Assembly (NCBI GenBank): GCA_035533015.1 | Contig: DATLUQ010000013.1 | Coordinates: 62,001 to 126,000 of the forward strand | Direction of reading: 5' to 3' | Length of the DNA stretch: 64,000 bases | Source: Gemmatimonadaceae bacterium | Lineage (GTDB): Bacteria; Gemmatimonadota; Gemmatimonadetes; Gemmatimonadales; Gemmatimonadaceae | Shown: one piece after another, positions 7,640-20,022 of the stretch | Layout of the letters: each line of letters begins with the position of its first letter | Position numbering within the stretch: position 1 is the first letter of the stretch | The notes under the pieces: model-generated | What the model was told of the DNA's origin: nothing | Seen by the model: only the letters and a program-made list of their open reading frames with translations | Database searches by the model: none | Position numbers and translations under genes: made by a program

Positions 7640-8364
7640 CCACCCCCATCGTGGCGCTGGACGTGTCCCGCGTGGCCGACGCGCTGGCACTGGTCGACCG
7701 GCTCGACGGGCTCTGCGGGTTCTACAAGGTCGGCTTGCAGCTGTTCACCGCCGAAGGACCGGCGATCGTCCGCGCGGTGCGCGAGCGGGGGCGGGGAGCG
7801 GAGGTGTTCCTCGACCTCAAGTTGCACGACATTCCCAACACCGTGCGCGGCGCGGTGGCAAGCGCGGCCGCCCACGGGGCGCGGCTGGTGACGGTCCACG
7901 CCTCTGGCGGACGGGCGATGCTCGATGAGGCGCAGGCGGCGGCAGCGGCGGGCGGGTGTTCCCTGCTCGCGGTGACCGTGCTGACGTCGCTCGACGCGGC
8001 GGCGCTGGCCGCTGCCTGGGGACGTGACGGCGGCAGTGGGCGCACGCTCGATGTGGGGGACGAGGTGCTGCGGCTCTCGGCGGTCGCGGCCGCTGCCGGG
8101 CTGCACGGGGTGGTGTGCAGCGGGCGCGAGGCGGGAGCGGTACGGAGCCGCTTCGGCGGGCGATTGGCCACCCTCGTGCCGGGAGTGCGGCTCGCGGGGA
8201 TGCCGGCGAACGATCAGGCTCGGGTGGTGACCCCAGGCGAAGCCGTGCTGGCGGGCGCGGCCTACGTAGTGCTGGGTCGCACGGTGACTGCGGCCGGCGA
8301 CCCGCGGATCGCCATGGAGCGGGTGTTGGCGGAGCTCGCGGCCGAAGGCTCGTCGGGGGGCTGA
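7636..8364 (+). CDS. pyrF: orotidine 5'-phosphate decarboxylase
   Basis: Last step of UMP synthesis. The catalytic array is visible as D60-x-K62 with D65 in the segment FLDLKLHDIPNTV, and the phosphate-binding end as PGEAVLAGAAYVVLGRTV. At 242 residues it is of normal length for the PyrF type I subgroup. The frame is open far upstream inside pyrD, but the ATG at 7636 gives the family N-terminus and a 4-base overlap with the pyrD stop. carB, another pyrimidine gene, lies 5.5 kb downstream in a different cluster. Confidence 0.94.
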   Translation: MTTPIVALDVSRVADALALVDRLDGLCGFYKVGLQLFTAEGPAIVRAVRERGRGAEVFLDLKLHDIPNTVRGAVASAAAHGARLVTVHASGGRAMLDEAQAAAAAGGCSLLAVTVLTSLDAAALAAAWGRDGGSGRTLDVGDEVLRLSAVAAAAGLHGVVCSGREAGAVRSRFGGRLATLVPGVRLAGMPANDQARVVTPGEAVLAGAAYVVLGRTVTAAGDPRIAMERVLAELAAEGSSGG

Positions 8365-8394
8365 GCGGCGGGTGTTTCACCGTTCACTGGCGGC

Positions 8395-8423
8395 TTGCGT
8401 CAAGTTGCAGCCCCAATTACTCT
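8395..8423 (+). promoter_or_regulatory. sigma-70-type promoter of the rpmJ-rpoA operon
   Basis: TTGCGT (8395-8400) and TACTCT (8418-8423) are 17 bases apart, which would start transcription near 8430, about 50 bases before rpmJ. The preceding pyrF ends at 8364, so this is the natural place for a new promoter. Confidence 0.5.
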
Positions 8424-8433
8424 TAAGGTCTGG

Positions 8434-8447
8434 CCAGGAATTCCTGG
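8434..8447 (+). promoter_or_regulatory. perfect 14-base palindrome before rpmJ
   Basis: CCAGGAATTCCTGG reads the same on both strands and sits just after the predicted transcription start. It could be an operator for a dimeric regulator or a small structure in the mRNA leader. No candidate binding protein is identified. Confidence 0.45.
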
Positions 8448-8479
8448 ATACGTGATTTTTCGTCCGGACCGGAGCTTCC

Positions 8480-8596
8480 GTGAAAGTACGCAGCAGCGTG
8501 AAGCCGATCTGCGAGCACTGCAAAGTGATCAAGCGGAACGGCGTGATCCGCATCATTTGCAAGCGCAACCCTAAGCATAAGCAGCGGCAGGGCTAA
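8480..8596 (+). CDS. rpmJ: 50S ribosomal protein L36
   Basis: A 38-residue ribosomal protein: [18 protein letters not shown] followed by [20 protein letters not shown]. The zinc-ribbon ligands (CEHC, then a cysteine and a histidine) are all present, so this is the zinc-binding form. The GTG start has GGAG at 8471-8474 in front. It is too short for routine ORF listings. Only 3 bases separate it from rpsM. In many bacteria secY, map and infA precede rpmJ; here pyrF does. Confidence 0.95.
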   Translation: MKVRSSVKPICEHCKVIKRNGVIRIICKRNPKHKQRQG

Positions 8597-8599
8597 TTC

Positions 8600-8977
8600 A
8601 TGGCGCGAATCAGTGGAGTCGATCTCCCGCGTGAGAAGAAGGTCGAGGTCGGCTTGACCTACATCTACGGCATCGGCCGCAAGACGGCCGCCGCCATCGT
8701 CCAGAAGGCAGGCATCGATGCCGCGTTGCGCGTGCGCGACCTGTCGGATGGCGACGTCAACAAGCTGCGCCAGGTGATCGAGCGCGACCATAAGGTCGAG
8801 GGCGCGTTGCGCACCGAGGTGGCGATGAACGTGAAGCGGCTGATGGACATCGGCTCGTATCGCGGCATTCGGCACCGCCGTGGTCTTCCGGTGCGTGGCC
8901 AGCGGACGCACACCAACGCCCGCACCAAGAAGGGGCCGCGCCGCGCGATCGCGGGCAAGAAGAAGGTAACCAAGTAA
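8600..8977 (+). CDS. rpsM: 30S ribosomal protein S13
   Basis: Head protein of the small subunit, contacting the P-site tRNA and the bridge to the 50S subunit. The 125-residue sequence has the family start [14 protein letters not shown] and the helix-hairpin region [11 protein letters not shown]. The basic C-terminus [19 protein letters not shown], which reaches towards tRNA, is also intact. Full length, directly after rpmJ and 4 bases before rpsK, in the conserved order of the alpha operon. Confidence 0.98.
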   Translation: MARISGVDLPREKKVEVGLTYIYGIGRKTAAAIVQKAGIDAALRVRDLSDGDVNKLRQVIERDHKVEGALRTEVAMNVKRLMDIGSYRGIRHRRGLPVRGQRTHTNARTKKGPRRAIAGKKKVTK

Positions 8978-8981
8978 TCCT

Positions 8982-9359
8982 ATGGCGACTGGCAAGAAGT
9001 CCAAGCGCGTCGTGGAGGCGGAAGGCATCGCCCACGTGAACGCCACGTTCAACAATACGATGGTCACGATCACCGACGCGCACGGGAACACCGTGTCCTG
9101 GGGTTCGTCGGGCAAGGCCGGCTTCAAAGGCTCCAAGAAGAGCACGCCGTTCGCGGCAACGGTCGCGTCCGAACAGTGCGCCCGGGAAGCGCTCAGCCTC
9201 GGCGTCAAGCGCGTGCATGTGCGCGTGCAGGGCCCCGGCAGCGGGCGTGAGTCGGCCATCCAGGCGCTGGCCTCGGCCGGACTGCAGGTGAAGTCGATCA
9301 AGGACGTGACGCCGATTCCGCACAACGGCTGCCGTCCGCCCAAGCGTCGGAGAGTCTGA
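8982..9359 (+). CDS. rpsK: 30S ribosomal protein S11
   Basis: Platform protein of the small subunit. The 125-residue sequence contains the typical [17 protein letters not shown] stretch, then [26 protein letters not shown] and the C-terminal [18 protein letters not shown]. Nothing is missing. It lies between rpsM and rpsD, separated by 4 and 3 bases respectively, so the three are surely translated from one mRNA. Confidence 0.98.
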   Translation: MATGKKSKRVVEAEGIAHVNATFNNTMVTITDAHGNTVSWGSSGKAGFKGSKKSTPFAATVASEQCAREALSLGVKRVHVRVQGPGSGRESAIQALASAGLQVKSIKDVTPIPHNGCRPPKRRRV

Positions 9360-9362
9360 GTC

Positions 9363-9998
9363 ATGAGTCGGTATCTTGGAGCGAGTTGCAAGCTGTGCCG
9401 GCGCGAAGGGACCAAGCTGTTCCTCAAAGGCACCAAGTGCTTCACCGAGAAATGCCCCGTCGAGCGCCGTCCGTACGCGCCCGGGCAGCACGGCCAGAGC
9501 ACGGCGCGCCGCCGCAAGGCGTCGGAGTACGCCAAGCAGTTGCGCGAGAAGCAGAAGATCAAGCGCATCTACGGGCTGGGCGAGCAGCAGTTCCGCAACA
9601 TCTTCGAGAAGGTATCCTCGCTGCCCGGCGTGACCGGCCACAATCTGCTCGCCAACCTGGAGAGCCGGCTCGACAATCTCGTCTACCGGATGGGATTCGC
9701 GGCCAGCCGCAAGGCGGCGCGTCAGCTCATCCGCCACCGACACGTCGAAGTGAACGGCAAGACGGTGGACGTCGCGAGCTACACGGTGCAGCCGGGCCAG
9801 GAGATCCGCGTGCGCGAGAAATCGCGGGAGCTGGTCTTCATCCAGGCGGCGCTGGAGCAGTCGAGCCGCGGTGGCTCCCTCTCGTGGCTCGCCGTGGACA
9901 AGGAGAGCTTCAGCGGCCGTATGCTGGAGCGTCCCTCGCGGCCGAACATTCCGATCGCCGCGCAGGAGCAGCTGGTCGTGGAGTTGTACTCCAAGTAA
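9363..9998 (+). CDS. rpsD: 30S ribosomal protein S4, zinc-binding form
   Basis: Primary 16S rRNA-binding protein of the small subunit; in many bacteria it also represses translation of its own operon. The 211-residue protein has four cysteines at residues 9, 12, 26 and 31, the zinc-binding (C+) version. The S4 RNA-binding domain follows, with NLLANLESRLDNLVYRMGFA and the RQLIRHRHVEVNG motif. A 214-base gap with two inverted repeats separates it from rpoA, unlike the tight spacing of the genes before it, so rpoA expression may be adjusted there. Confidence 0.97.
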   Translation: MSRYLGASCKLCRREGTKLFLKGTKCFTEKCPVERRPYAPGQHGQSTARRRKASEYAKQLREKQKIKRIYGLGEQQFRNIFEKVSSLPGVTGHNLLANLESRLDNLVYRMGFAASRKAARQLIRHRHVEVNGKTVDVASYTVQPGQEIRVREKSRELVFIQAALEQSSRGGSLSWLAVDKESFSGRMLERPSRPNIPIAAQEQLVVELYSK

Positions 9999-10002
9999 TG
10001 CG

Positions 10003-10064
10003 GTAGGAGCGTAGGACAGTAGGACACAGAGACTGCGCCGACGTTTGCCGTCCTACCGTCCTAC
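10003..10064 (+). repeat. GTAGGA tandem motifs forming a long hairpin between rpsD and rpoA
   Basis: GTAGGA occurs at 10003, 10011 and 10019, exactly 8 bases apart. Its complement TCCTAC occurs at 10051 and 10059, also 8 apart. Bases 10011-10025 pair with 10050-10064 (15 positions, one A·C mismatch) around a 24-base loop. No T-run follows. It may attenuate or process the mRNA between rpsD and rpoA, or be a small dispersed repeat that has landed here. Confidence 0.7.
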
Positions 10065-10123
10065 GGGATGGTGGGGGAGAGGCGGTGTGGTGGAGCTGGG
10101 CAGTGCAGTGCAAGGGGTCGGGA

Positions 10124-10158
10124 CCCTAACTCCCATTCGAGCTTGCCGCGCGTTAGGG
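10124..10158 (+). promoter_or_regulatory. hairpin in the rpoA leader
   Basis: CCCTAAC (10124-10130) pairs with GTTAGGG (10152-10158) around a 21-base loop, 54 bases before the rpoA start. It is a second, weaker structure in the same leader. A regulatory role, for example as an S4 target, is only a possibility. Confidence 0.35.
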
Positions 10159-10212
10159 GCGGGGCAGGGCGACGCCGGTGATTTCCCGGTCGGACCGAGG
10201 TATCAACTGACT

Positions 10213-11283
10213 ATGAGCAATTCGATCGATCTTCGCGGACTCGTCCGCCCGCAACTCGTCGAATCGACGACGCGCGATGATAATCCGAATGTGGCCGAGT
10301 TCCGGCTCCAGCCGCTGGAGCGCGGCTTCGGGCATACCCTGGGCAACGCGATGCGGCGCATGCTGCTGTCGTCGCTGCGCGGCTCCGCCGTGTGGGCATT
10401 CCGCATCGACGGCGTGGTGCACGAGCACCAGACCATCGCCGGCGTCGTCGAGGACGTCCACCAGATCATCGGCAACCTCAAGACGCTCACCCTGATGCTC
10501 GACGACGAGGTGGAGGAGGCGGTGGTGCACATCGCCAGGTCCAAGGCCGGCGTCGTGACCGCGGCCGACATCCAGGCGGCGAGCGGCGTACGCGTCATCG
10601 ACCAGACGCACCACATCCTCACCCTGCAGGATCACCGCGACCTGACGATGGATCTGTACGTCAACAAGGGCCGCGGCTACATGGAGGCCGACCAGCATCC
10701 GCTCGACCGCGGCCGCCCGGTGGACCTCGTGCGCATCGACGCGATCTACAATCCCGTGCGTCGGGCCAACTTCTCGGTCGCCGAGACCCGCGTGGGTCAG
10801 CGCACCGACTACGACCGCCTCACGCTCACCGTGGAGACGAACGGCACGATCTCGCCGTCCGAGGCCGTGAGCTACGCGGCCGCGCTGGCCCAATCGCACT
10901 TCCAGTATTTCGTGGACTTCGGCTCGCACACCTCGGCGCCGCTGGTGCCGTCGGCGGAGTCGACCGACGCCGACGCGGCGCGTCTGGCGCAGTTGCTCAA
11001 GACGCCGATCGACGACCTCGAGCTGTCGGTGCGGTCGGTGAACTCGCTCAAGAACTCCAGCATCCGGTCGCTCGGTGACCTGGTGCGGCAGACCGAGAGC
11101 CAGATTCTGCAGGTCAAGAACTTCGGCAAGAAGTCGCTCCAGGAGATCGCCGATCTGCTCGAGCGTGAAGGACTGAATTTCGGGATGCGGTTCGAGGAGA
11201 ACGGCGACGGGGTGCGCGTGATGGATTGGGGCACGCCGCCGAGCCGGGCTGCCGCTGCGGCGCCCGACGACATGGAGGAGTAG
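10213..11283 (+). CDS. rpoA: DNA-directed RNA polymerase subunit alpha
   Basis: Scaffold subunit for RNA polymerase assembly. The 356-residue protein has the N-terminal dimer domain (LERGFGHTLGNAMRRMLLSS at about 34-53, VHEHQTIAGVVEDV). A flexible linker leads to the C-terminal domain with LELSVRSVNSLKNSSIRSLGD and the helix-hairpin FGKKSLQEI used to contact UP elements and activators. The frame stays open to 10045, but the ATG at 10213, preceded by GAGGT, matches the usual N-terminus. The stop is followed 3 bases later by rplQ. Confidence 0.97.
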   Translation: MSNSIDLRGLVRPQLVESTTRDDNPNVAEFRLQPLERGFGHTLGNAMRRMLLSSLRGSAVWAFRIDGVVHEHQTIAGVVEDVHQIIGNLKTLTLMLDDEVEEAVVHIARSKAGVVTAADIQAASGVRVIDQTHHILTLQDHRDLTMDLYVNKGRGYMEADQHPLDRGRPVDLVRIDAIYNPVRRANFSVAETRVGQRTDYDRLTLTVETNGTISPSEAVSYAAALAQSHFQYFVDFGSHTSAPLVPSAESTDADAARLAQLLKTPIDDLELSVRSVNSLKNSSIRSLGDLVRQTESQILQVKNFGKKSLQEIADLLEREGLNFGMRFEENGDGVRVMDWGTPPSRAAAAAPDDMEE

Positions 11284-11286
11284 GTC

Positions 11287-11643
11287 ATGCGGCATGCCAA
11301 CGCCGGCCGCGCGCTGCGCCGTACCGGTGAACAGAAGCGCGCGCTGATGCGCAACCTCGCGACCTCGCTCATCGAGCAGGGCGCGATCGAAACGACGGAA
11401 GCGAAGGCCAAGGAACTGCGGCCGTTCGTGGAGAAGCTGATCACCAAGGCCAAGGCCGGCACGCTGCACGCCCGCCGCCAGGCCGGACGGGACATCGCCA
11501 AGCGCGCCGCCGCGGACAAGCTGTTCCAGGAGCTGGGACCGCGGTACGCCAAACGTCCCGGTGGGTACACGCGCATCCTGAAGACCGGCCACCGCAAGGG
11601 TGACGGGGCGGAGATGGCGCGCATAGAGTTGATCGAGGGCTGA
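11287..11643 (+). CDS. rplQ: 50S ribosomal protein L17
   Basis: Large-subunit protein near the exit of the peptide tunnel. The 118-residue sequence begins MRHANAGRALRRTGEQKRAL, a slightly diverged version of the usual MRH-x-KxGRKLxRxxxHR start. It continues with NLATSLIEQGAIETTEAKAKELRPFVEKLIT and ends with GYTRILKTGHRKGDGAEMARIEL. Length is normal. GGAG precedes its start inside the end of rpoA, and rpmB follows after 3 bases. Confidence 0.97.
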   Translation: MRHANAGRALRRTGEQKRALMRNLATSLIEQGAIETTEAKAKELRPFVEKLITKAKAGTLHARRQAGRDIAKRAAADKLFQELGPRYAKRPGGYTRILKTGHRKGDGAEMARIELIEG

Positions 11644-11646
11644 ACC

Positions 11647-11865
11647 ATGGCAATCCAGAGAAACCGCTGCTACTGCTGCGACAAGGGCGTCGCCTTCGGA
11701 AACAATGTCTCCCACGCCAACAACAAGACGCGTCGCACCTGGAAGCCCAACCTCCAGGTGGTGCGGGTGATGGGGGGCGATGGCAAGATCGTCAAGGTCA
11801 AGGTCTGTACGCGCTGCCTGCACGCCGGCAAGATCAAGCGGGCGCCGCGCGGCCGCGCGGCCTGA
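11647..11865 (+). CDS. rpmB: 50S ribosomal protein L28, zinc-binding form
   Basis: A 72-residue large-subunit protein. The diagnostic stretch [20 protein letters not shown] is present. Two CxxC pairs (C8/C11 and C54/C57) mark the zinc-binding version. L28 is most often encoded next to rpmG; here it closes the alpha operon, directly behind rplQ and in front of a strong terminator. Confidence 0.95.
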   Translation: MAIQRNRCYCCDKGVAFGNNVSHANNKTRRTWKPNLQVVRVMGGDGKIVKVKVCTRCLHAGKIKRAPRGRAA

Positions 11866-11891
11866 ACCGTGGCGCCACGGGCCGCGATGAG

Positions 11892-11921
11892 GGGGGACCG
11901 CACCGCGGCTCCCCCTTTTTT
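11892..11921 (+). terminator. Rho-independent terminator of the ribosomal protein operon
   Basis: GGGGGACCGC and GCGGCTCCCCC form a stem with a single bulged base around a 3-base loop, followed immediately by six T. It lies 26 bases after the rpmB stop. Confidence 0.85.
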
Positions 11922-11933
11922 CTTCACGCCTGA

Positions 11934-17110
<5,177 letters not shown>

Positions 17111-17114
<4 letters not shown>

Positions 17115-17695
17115 GCGACGCTCCGTTCATTCACGAGAGTTCCTATGTGGACGAGGGGGCCCAGGTCGGCCGCGGCACGCGCATCTGGCATTTCTGCCAC
17201 GTGCTGGGCGGCGCGGTGATCGGAGAGCGGTGCAGCCTGGGCCAGAATGTCGTGGTCATGAACGGCGTGCGCATCGGGAACAACGTGAAGATCCAGAACA
17301 ACGTCTCGGTGTACGAGGGCGTGGTGCTGGAGGACGACGTGTTCTGCGGGCCGTCGATGGTGTTCACCAATGTCGTCAACCCGCGCAGCCACGTCACGCG
17401 CAAGCACGAGTACAAGACGACACGCGTGCGCCGGGGTGCGTCGATCGGAGCCAACGCCACGATCGTATGCGGGGTGACGCTCGGCGAGTACGCGTTCATC
17501 GGTGCTGGCGCGGTGGTGACACGCGACGTGCACCCGTACGCCCTCATTGCCGGAGTACCGGGGCGCCGCATCGGCTGGATGTGCCAGTGCGGCGAACGGC
17601 TTCCCGACGTGGGCGCCGGCACCTGCCCGGCCTGCGGCACCACCTACGAGCGCCACGGCGAGGGGATCCGGCCCGCCGCGGCGCGCGGCTCCTGA
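17111..17695 (+). CDS. left-handed beta-helix N-acetyltransferase (WbpD/WlbB type) with C-terminal zinc ribbon
   Basis: Hexapeptide-repeat acetyltransferase. Residues 8-155 match enzymes that acetylate the 3-amino group of UDP-2-acetamido-3-amino-glucuronate: [46 protein letters not shown], and the final [11 protein letters not shown]. The neighbouring dehydrogenase and aminotransferase belong to the same pathway. After the usual end there are about 35 extra residues with C158, C160, C172 and C175, which look like a small zinc ribbon (CQCG...CPACG). The 4-base overlap with carB indicates translation from the same mRNA. Confidence 0.85.
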
Positions 17696-17705
17696 CCCCC
17701 GGCCA

Positions 17706-18749
17706 ATGACCCATCGAACGTTCGACATCGCCGTCGTCGGCTGCGGCCGCATCAGCAAGAACCACTTCGACGCCATCGCCAAGACCGATGGGTTGCGGCT
17801 GGTCGCCGTGTGCGACGTGGACGCGGAACGGGCACGGTCGGCCGGTGAGGAACACGGCGTACCGTGGTTCACGTCGTACGAGGAACTGCTCGGTGGCGTG
17901 GCGTGCGACATCGTCACGCTGTGCACGCCCTCCGGGCTGCACGCTCCGCAAGGCATTCTGGCGGCGCGGGCCGGCCGGCATGTGCTCAGCGAGAAGCCGA
18001 TGGCCACTTCCCTGGGCGCGGCGGACGATCTCGTGGAGGCTTGCGACGCCGCCGGCGTCCAACTGTTCGTGGTCAAGCAGAACCGGTTGAATCCGCCCAT
18101 CCAACTGTTGCGCCGGGCGGTCGACAAGGAGCGGTTCGGGCGCATCTACATGGCAAACGTCACGGTGCGGTGGCAGCGCCCGCAGGAGTACTACGACGCG
18201 GCACCCTGGCGTGGCACGTGGGAGTTCGACGGCGGCGCGATCATGAACCAGGCCTCGCACTACGTGGATCTGATGCAGTGGCTCGTCGGCCCGGTGGAAA
18301 GCGTGGTCGCCAAGACGGCCACGCAGGCGCGCCGCATCGAGGCCGAAGATTCCGGGGCCGCAGTGCTCCGGTTCCGGTCCGGCGCCCTCGGGGTGATCGA
18401 GGTCAACGTTCTCACCTACCCCCGTAACCTCGAGGGCTCCATCACGATCCTCGGCGAGAAGGGGTCGGTGAAGGTCGGCGGCACCGCCGTGAACAAGGTC
18501 GAACATTGGTCCTTCGCCGAGTATGACGACGACGACAAACTGGTGGAGTCGGTGAACACGTCCCCGCCCAACGTGTATGGGTTCGGGCACCTGGGCTACT
18601 ATGGCAATGTGCTCGCCGTGCTGCGGGGCGAGGCCAAGCCGGATACGGACGGGCGGGCGGGGCGGAAGTCGCTGGAACTGGTCTTGGCTATGTACGAGTC
18701 GGCCCGGACGGGGGCGACGGTCCCGATCCCGCTTCGCAGCGGAGCGTAG
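17706..18749 (+). CDS. Gfo/Idh/MocA-family dehydrogenase, WbpB/WlbA type
   Basis: NAD-dependent sugar dehydrogenase of 347 residues. The Rossmann motif VGCGRISKNH is at about 11-20, and the family's catalytic E96-K97-P98 is visible (SEKPMAT). The C-terminal half contains QNRLNPPIQLLR and a GGAIMNQASHYVDLMQWL stretch. Close relatives oxidise the 3-hydroxyl of UDP-GlcNAc-uronic acid, preparing it for transamination. Neighbours on both sides fit that pathway. The frame is open upstream, but the ATG at 17706, 10 bases after the acetyltransferase stop, gives the family N-terminus. Confidence 0.85.
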   Translation: MTHRTFDIAVVGCGRISKNHFDAIAKTDGLRLVAVCDVDAERARSAGEEHGVPWFTSYEELLGGVACDIVTLCTPSGLHAPQGILAARAGRHVLSEKPMATSLGAADDLVEACDAAGVQLFVVKQNRLNPPIQLLRRAVDKERFGRIYMANVTVRWQRPQEYYDAAPWRGTWEFDGGAIMNQASHYVDLMQWLVGPVESVVAKTATQARRIEAEDSGAAVLRFRSGALGVIEVNVLTYPRNLEGSITILGEKGSVKVGGTAVNKVEHWSFAEYDDDDKLVESVNTSPPNVYGFGHLGYYGNVLAVLRGEAKPDTDGRAGRKSLELVLAMYESARTGATVPIPLRSGA

Positions 18750-18828
18750 GACGGGGCCGTCCATCGGGAAGCCGACAAGAAACACGCCGGGAGCATTCCG
18801 ATTGACCTCCACCGGCGGCCCGACGAAG

Positions 18829-18866
18829 TTTCGAAGTCCTTTGTACTTGCGGCGCTTTCGAAAGTC
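18829..18866 (+). repeat. two TTTCGAA(A)GTC repeats before the aminotransferase gene
   Basis: TTTCGAAGTC (18829-18838) recurs as TTTCGAAAGTC (18856-18866), 27 bases apart; the second copy includes the palindrome CTTTCGAAAG. They sit in the 159-base gap between two sugar genes, with TTGACC at 18802 as a possible -35 but no good -10. They may be regulator sites at an internal promoter. Confidence 0.35.
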
Positions 18867-18908
18867 TGAATTCCACGGCCCGGACTCCGGGCACTGCCCC
18901 ATGTGACC

Positions 18909-20021
18909 ATGCCCGTTCCCCTGTTGGACCTGCGCGCGCAGCACGCCACGATCAAGGACGATGTCGTGAAGGTGCTGCTGGAGTTGGTGGACTCTCAGTC
19001 GTTCATTCTCGGCGCTCCGGTGGAGCGGTTGGAGCGCGAGGTCGCCGAACTGTCGCACACGCCCTACGCGGTGGGCTGCGCCAGCGGCACCGACGCCCTT
19101 CTCCTGGCGCTCCGCGCGGTGAACGCCGGCCCTGGCGACGAGGTGATCACCACCCCGTTCACCTTCTTCGCCACCGCCGGCACCATCCACAACGTGGGCG
19201 CGACGCCCGTGTTCGTGGACATCGAGCCCGACACGTTCAACATCTCGGTGGACGCGATCGCCAGGGCGATCACGCCCAAGACCAAGGCCATCGTGCCCGT
19301 GGACCTGTTCGGCCAGATGGCCCCGATGGAAGCCATCGCGCAGGTGGCGAAAGGCATCCCGGTGATCGAGGACGCGGCGCAATCGATCGGCGCGCGCCGG
19401 ATGATCGACGGCGAGTGGCGCCTGGCCGGTGAGGTGGCGACCATCGGAACGTTCAGCTTCTTCCCGTCGAAGAACCTGGGCGGGTACGGGGACGGCGGGA
19501 TGATGGTGACCCACGACAAGGCTCTGGCCGAGCGGCTCAAGCGCCTGCGGATGCACGGCGGCTCGCGACAGTACTTCCACGACGAGGTCGGGTACAACAG
19601 CCGGCTCGACGCGCTGCAGGCCGCGGTGCTCTCGGCCAAGCTGCCGCATCTCGCCGCATGGAGCGCCAAGCGGCGCGCCAATGCAGCGTACTACAACAAG
19701 GCGCTGGCCGGCGTCGCCCAGGTGAAGACACCGGTGATCGATCCGGCCAACGAGTCGATCTTCAATCAGTACACGCTGCGTTGCGAGCGGCGCGACGAGT
19801 TGCAGGCACACCTCAAGACGCGTGGCATCGGCACGTCGGTCTACTATCCACTGCCGCTCCACCTCCAGCCTTGCTTCGCCTACCTCGGCTTCCAGGCCGG
19901 GGCCTTCCCCGAGTCGGAGCGGGCGGCACGTGAGGTGCTGTCGCTACCCATCTATCCCGAGTTGACCATGGCCCAACTGGACGAGGTCGTGGGGGCCGTC
20001 CGAACATTCTATGGAGCCTGA
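18909..20021 (+). CDS. DegT/DnrJ/EryC1-family sugar aminotransferase (WbpE/WlbC type)
   Basis: PLP-dependent aminotransferase of 370 residues. The cofactor lysine is K188 in FFPSKNLGGYGDGG. EDAAQSIGA supplies the aspartate that pairs with the PLP nitrogen, and the N-terminal VPLLDLRAQ and GCASGTDALLLAL are family hallmarks. With the dehydrogenase and acetyltransferase next to it, the likely job is to place an amino group on C3 of UDP-2-acetamido-3-keto-glucuronate. I use ATG 18909; a GTG two codons earlier is possible. It is preceded by the longest gap in the sugar cluster, where an internal promoter could lie. Confidence 0.87.
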   Translation: MPVPLLDLRAQHATIKDDVVKVLLELVDSQSFILGAPVERLEREVAELSHTPYAVGCASGTDALLLALRAVNAGPGDEVITTPFTFFATAGTIHNVGATPVFVDIEPDTFNISVDAIARAITPKTKAIVPVDLFGQMAPMEAIAQVAKGIPVIEDAAQSIGARRMIDGEWRLAGEVATIGTFSFFPSKNLGGYGDGGMMVTHDKALAERLKRLRMHGGSRQYFHDEVGYNSRLDALQAAVLSAKLPHLAAWSAKRRANAAYYNKALAGVAQVKTPVIDPANESIFNQYTLRCERRDELQAHLKTRGIGTSVYYPLPLHLQPCFAYLGFQAGAFPESERAAREVLSLPIYPELTMAQLDEVVGAVRTFYGA

Positions 20022-20022
20022 C

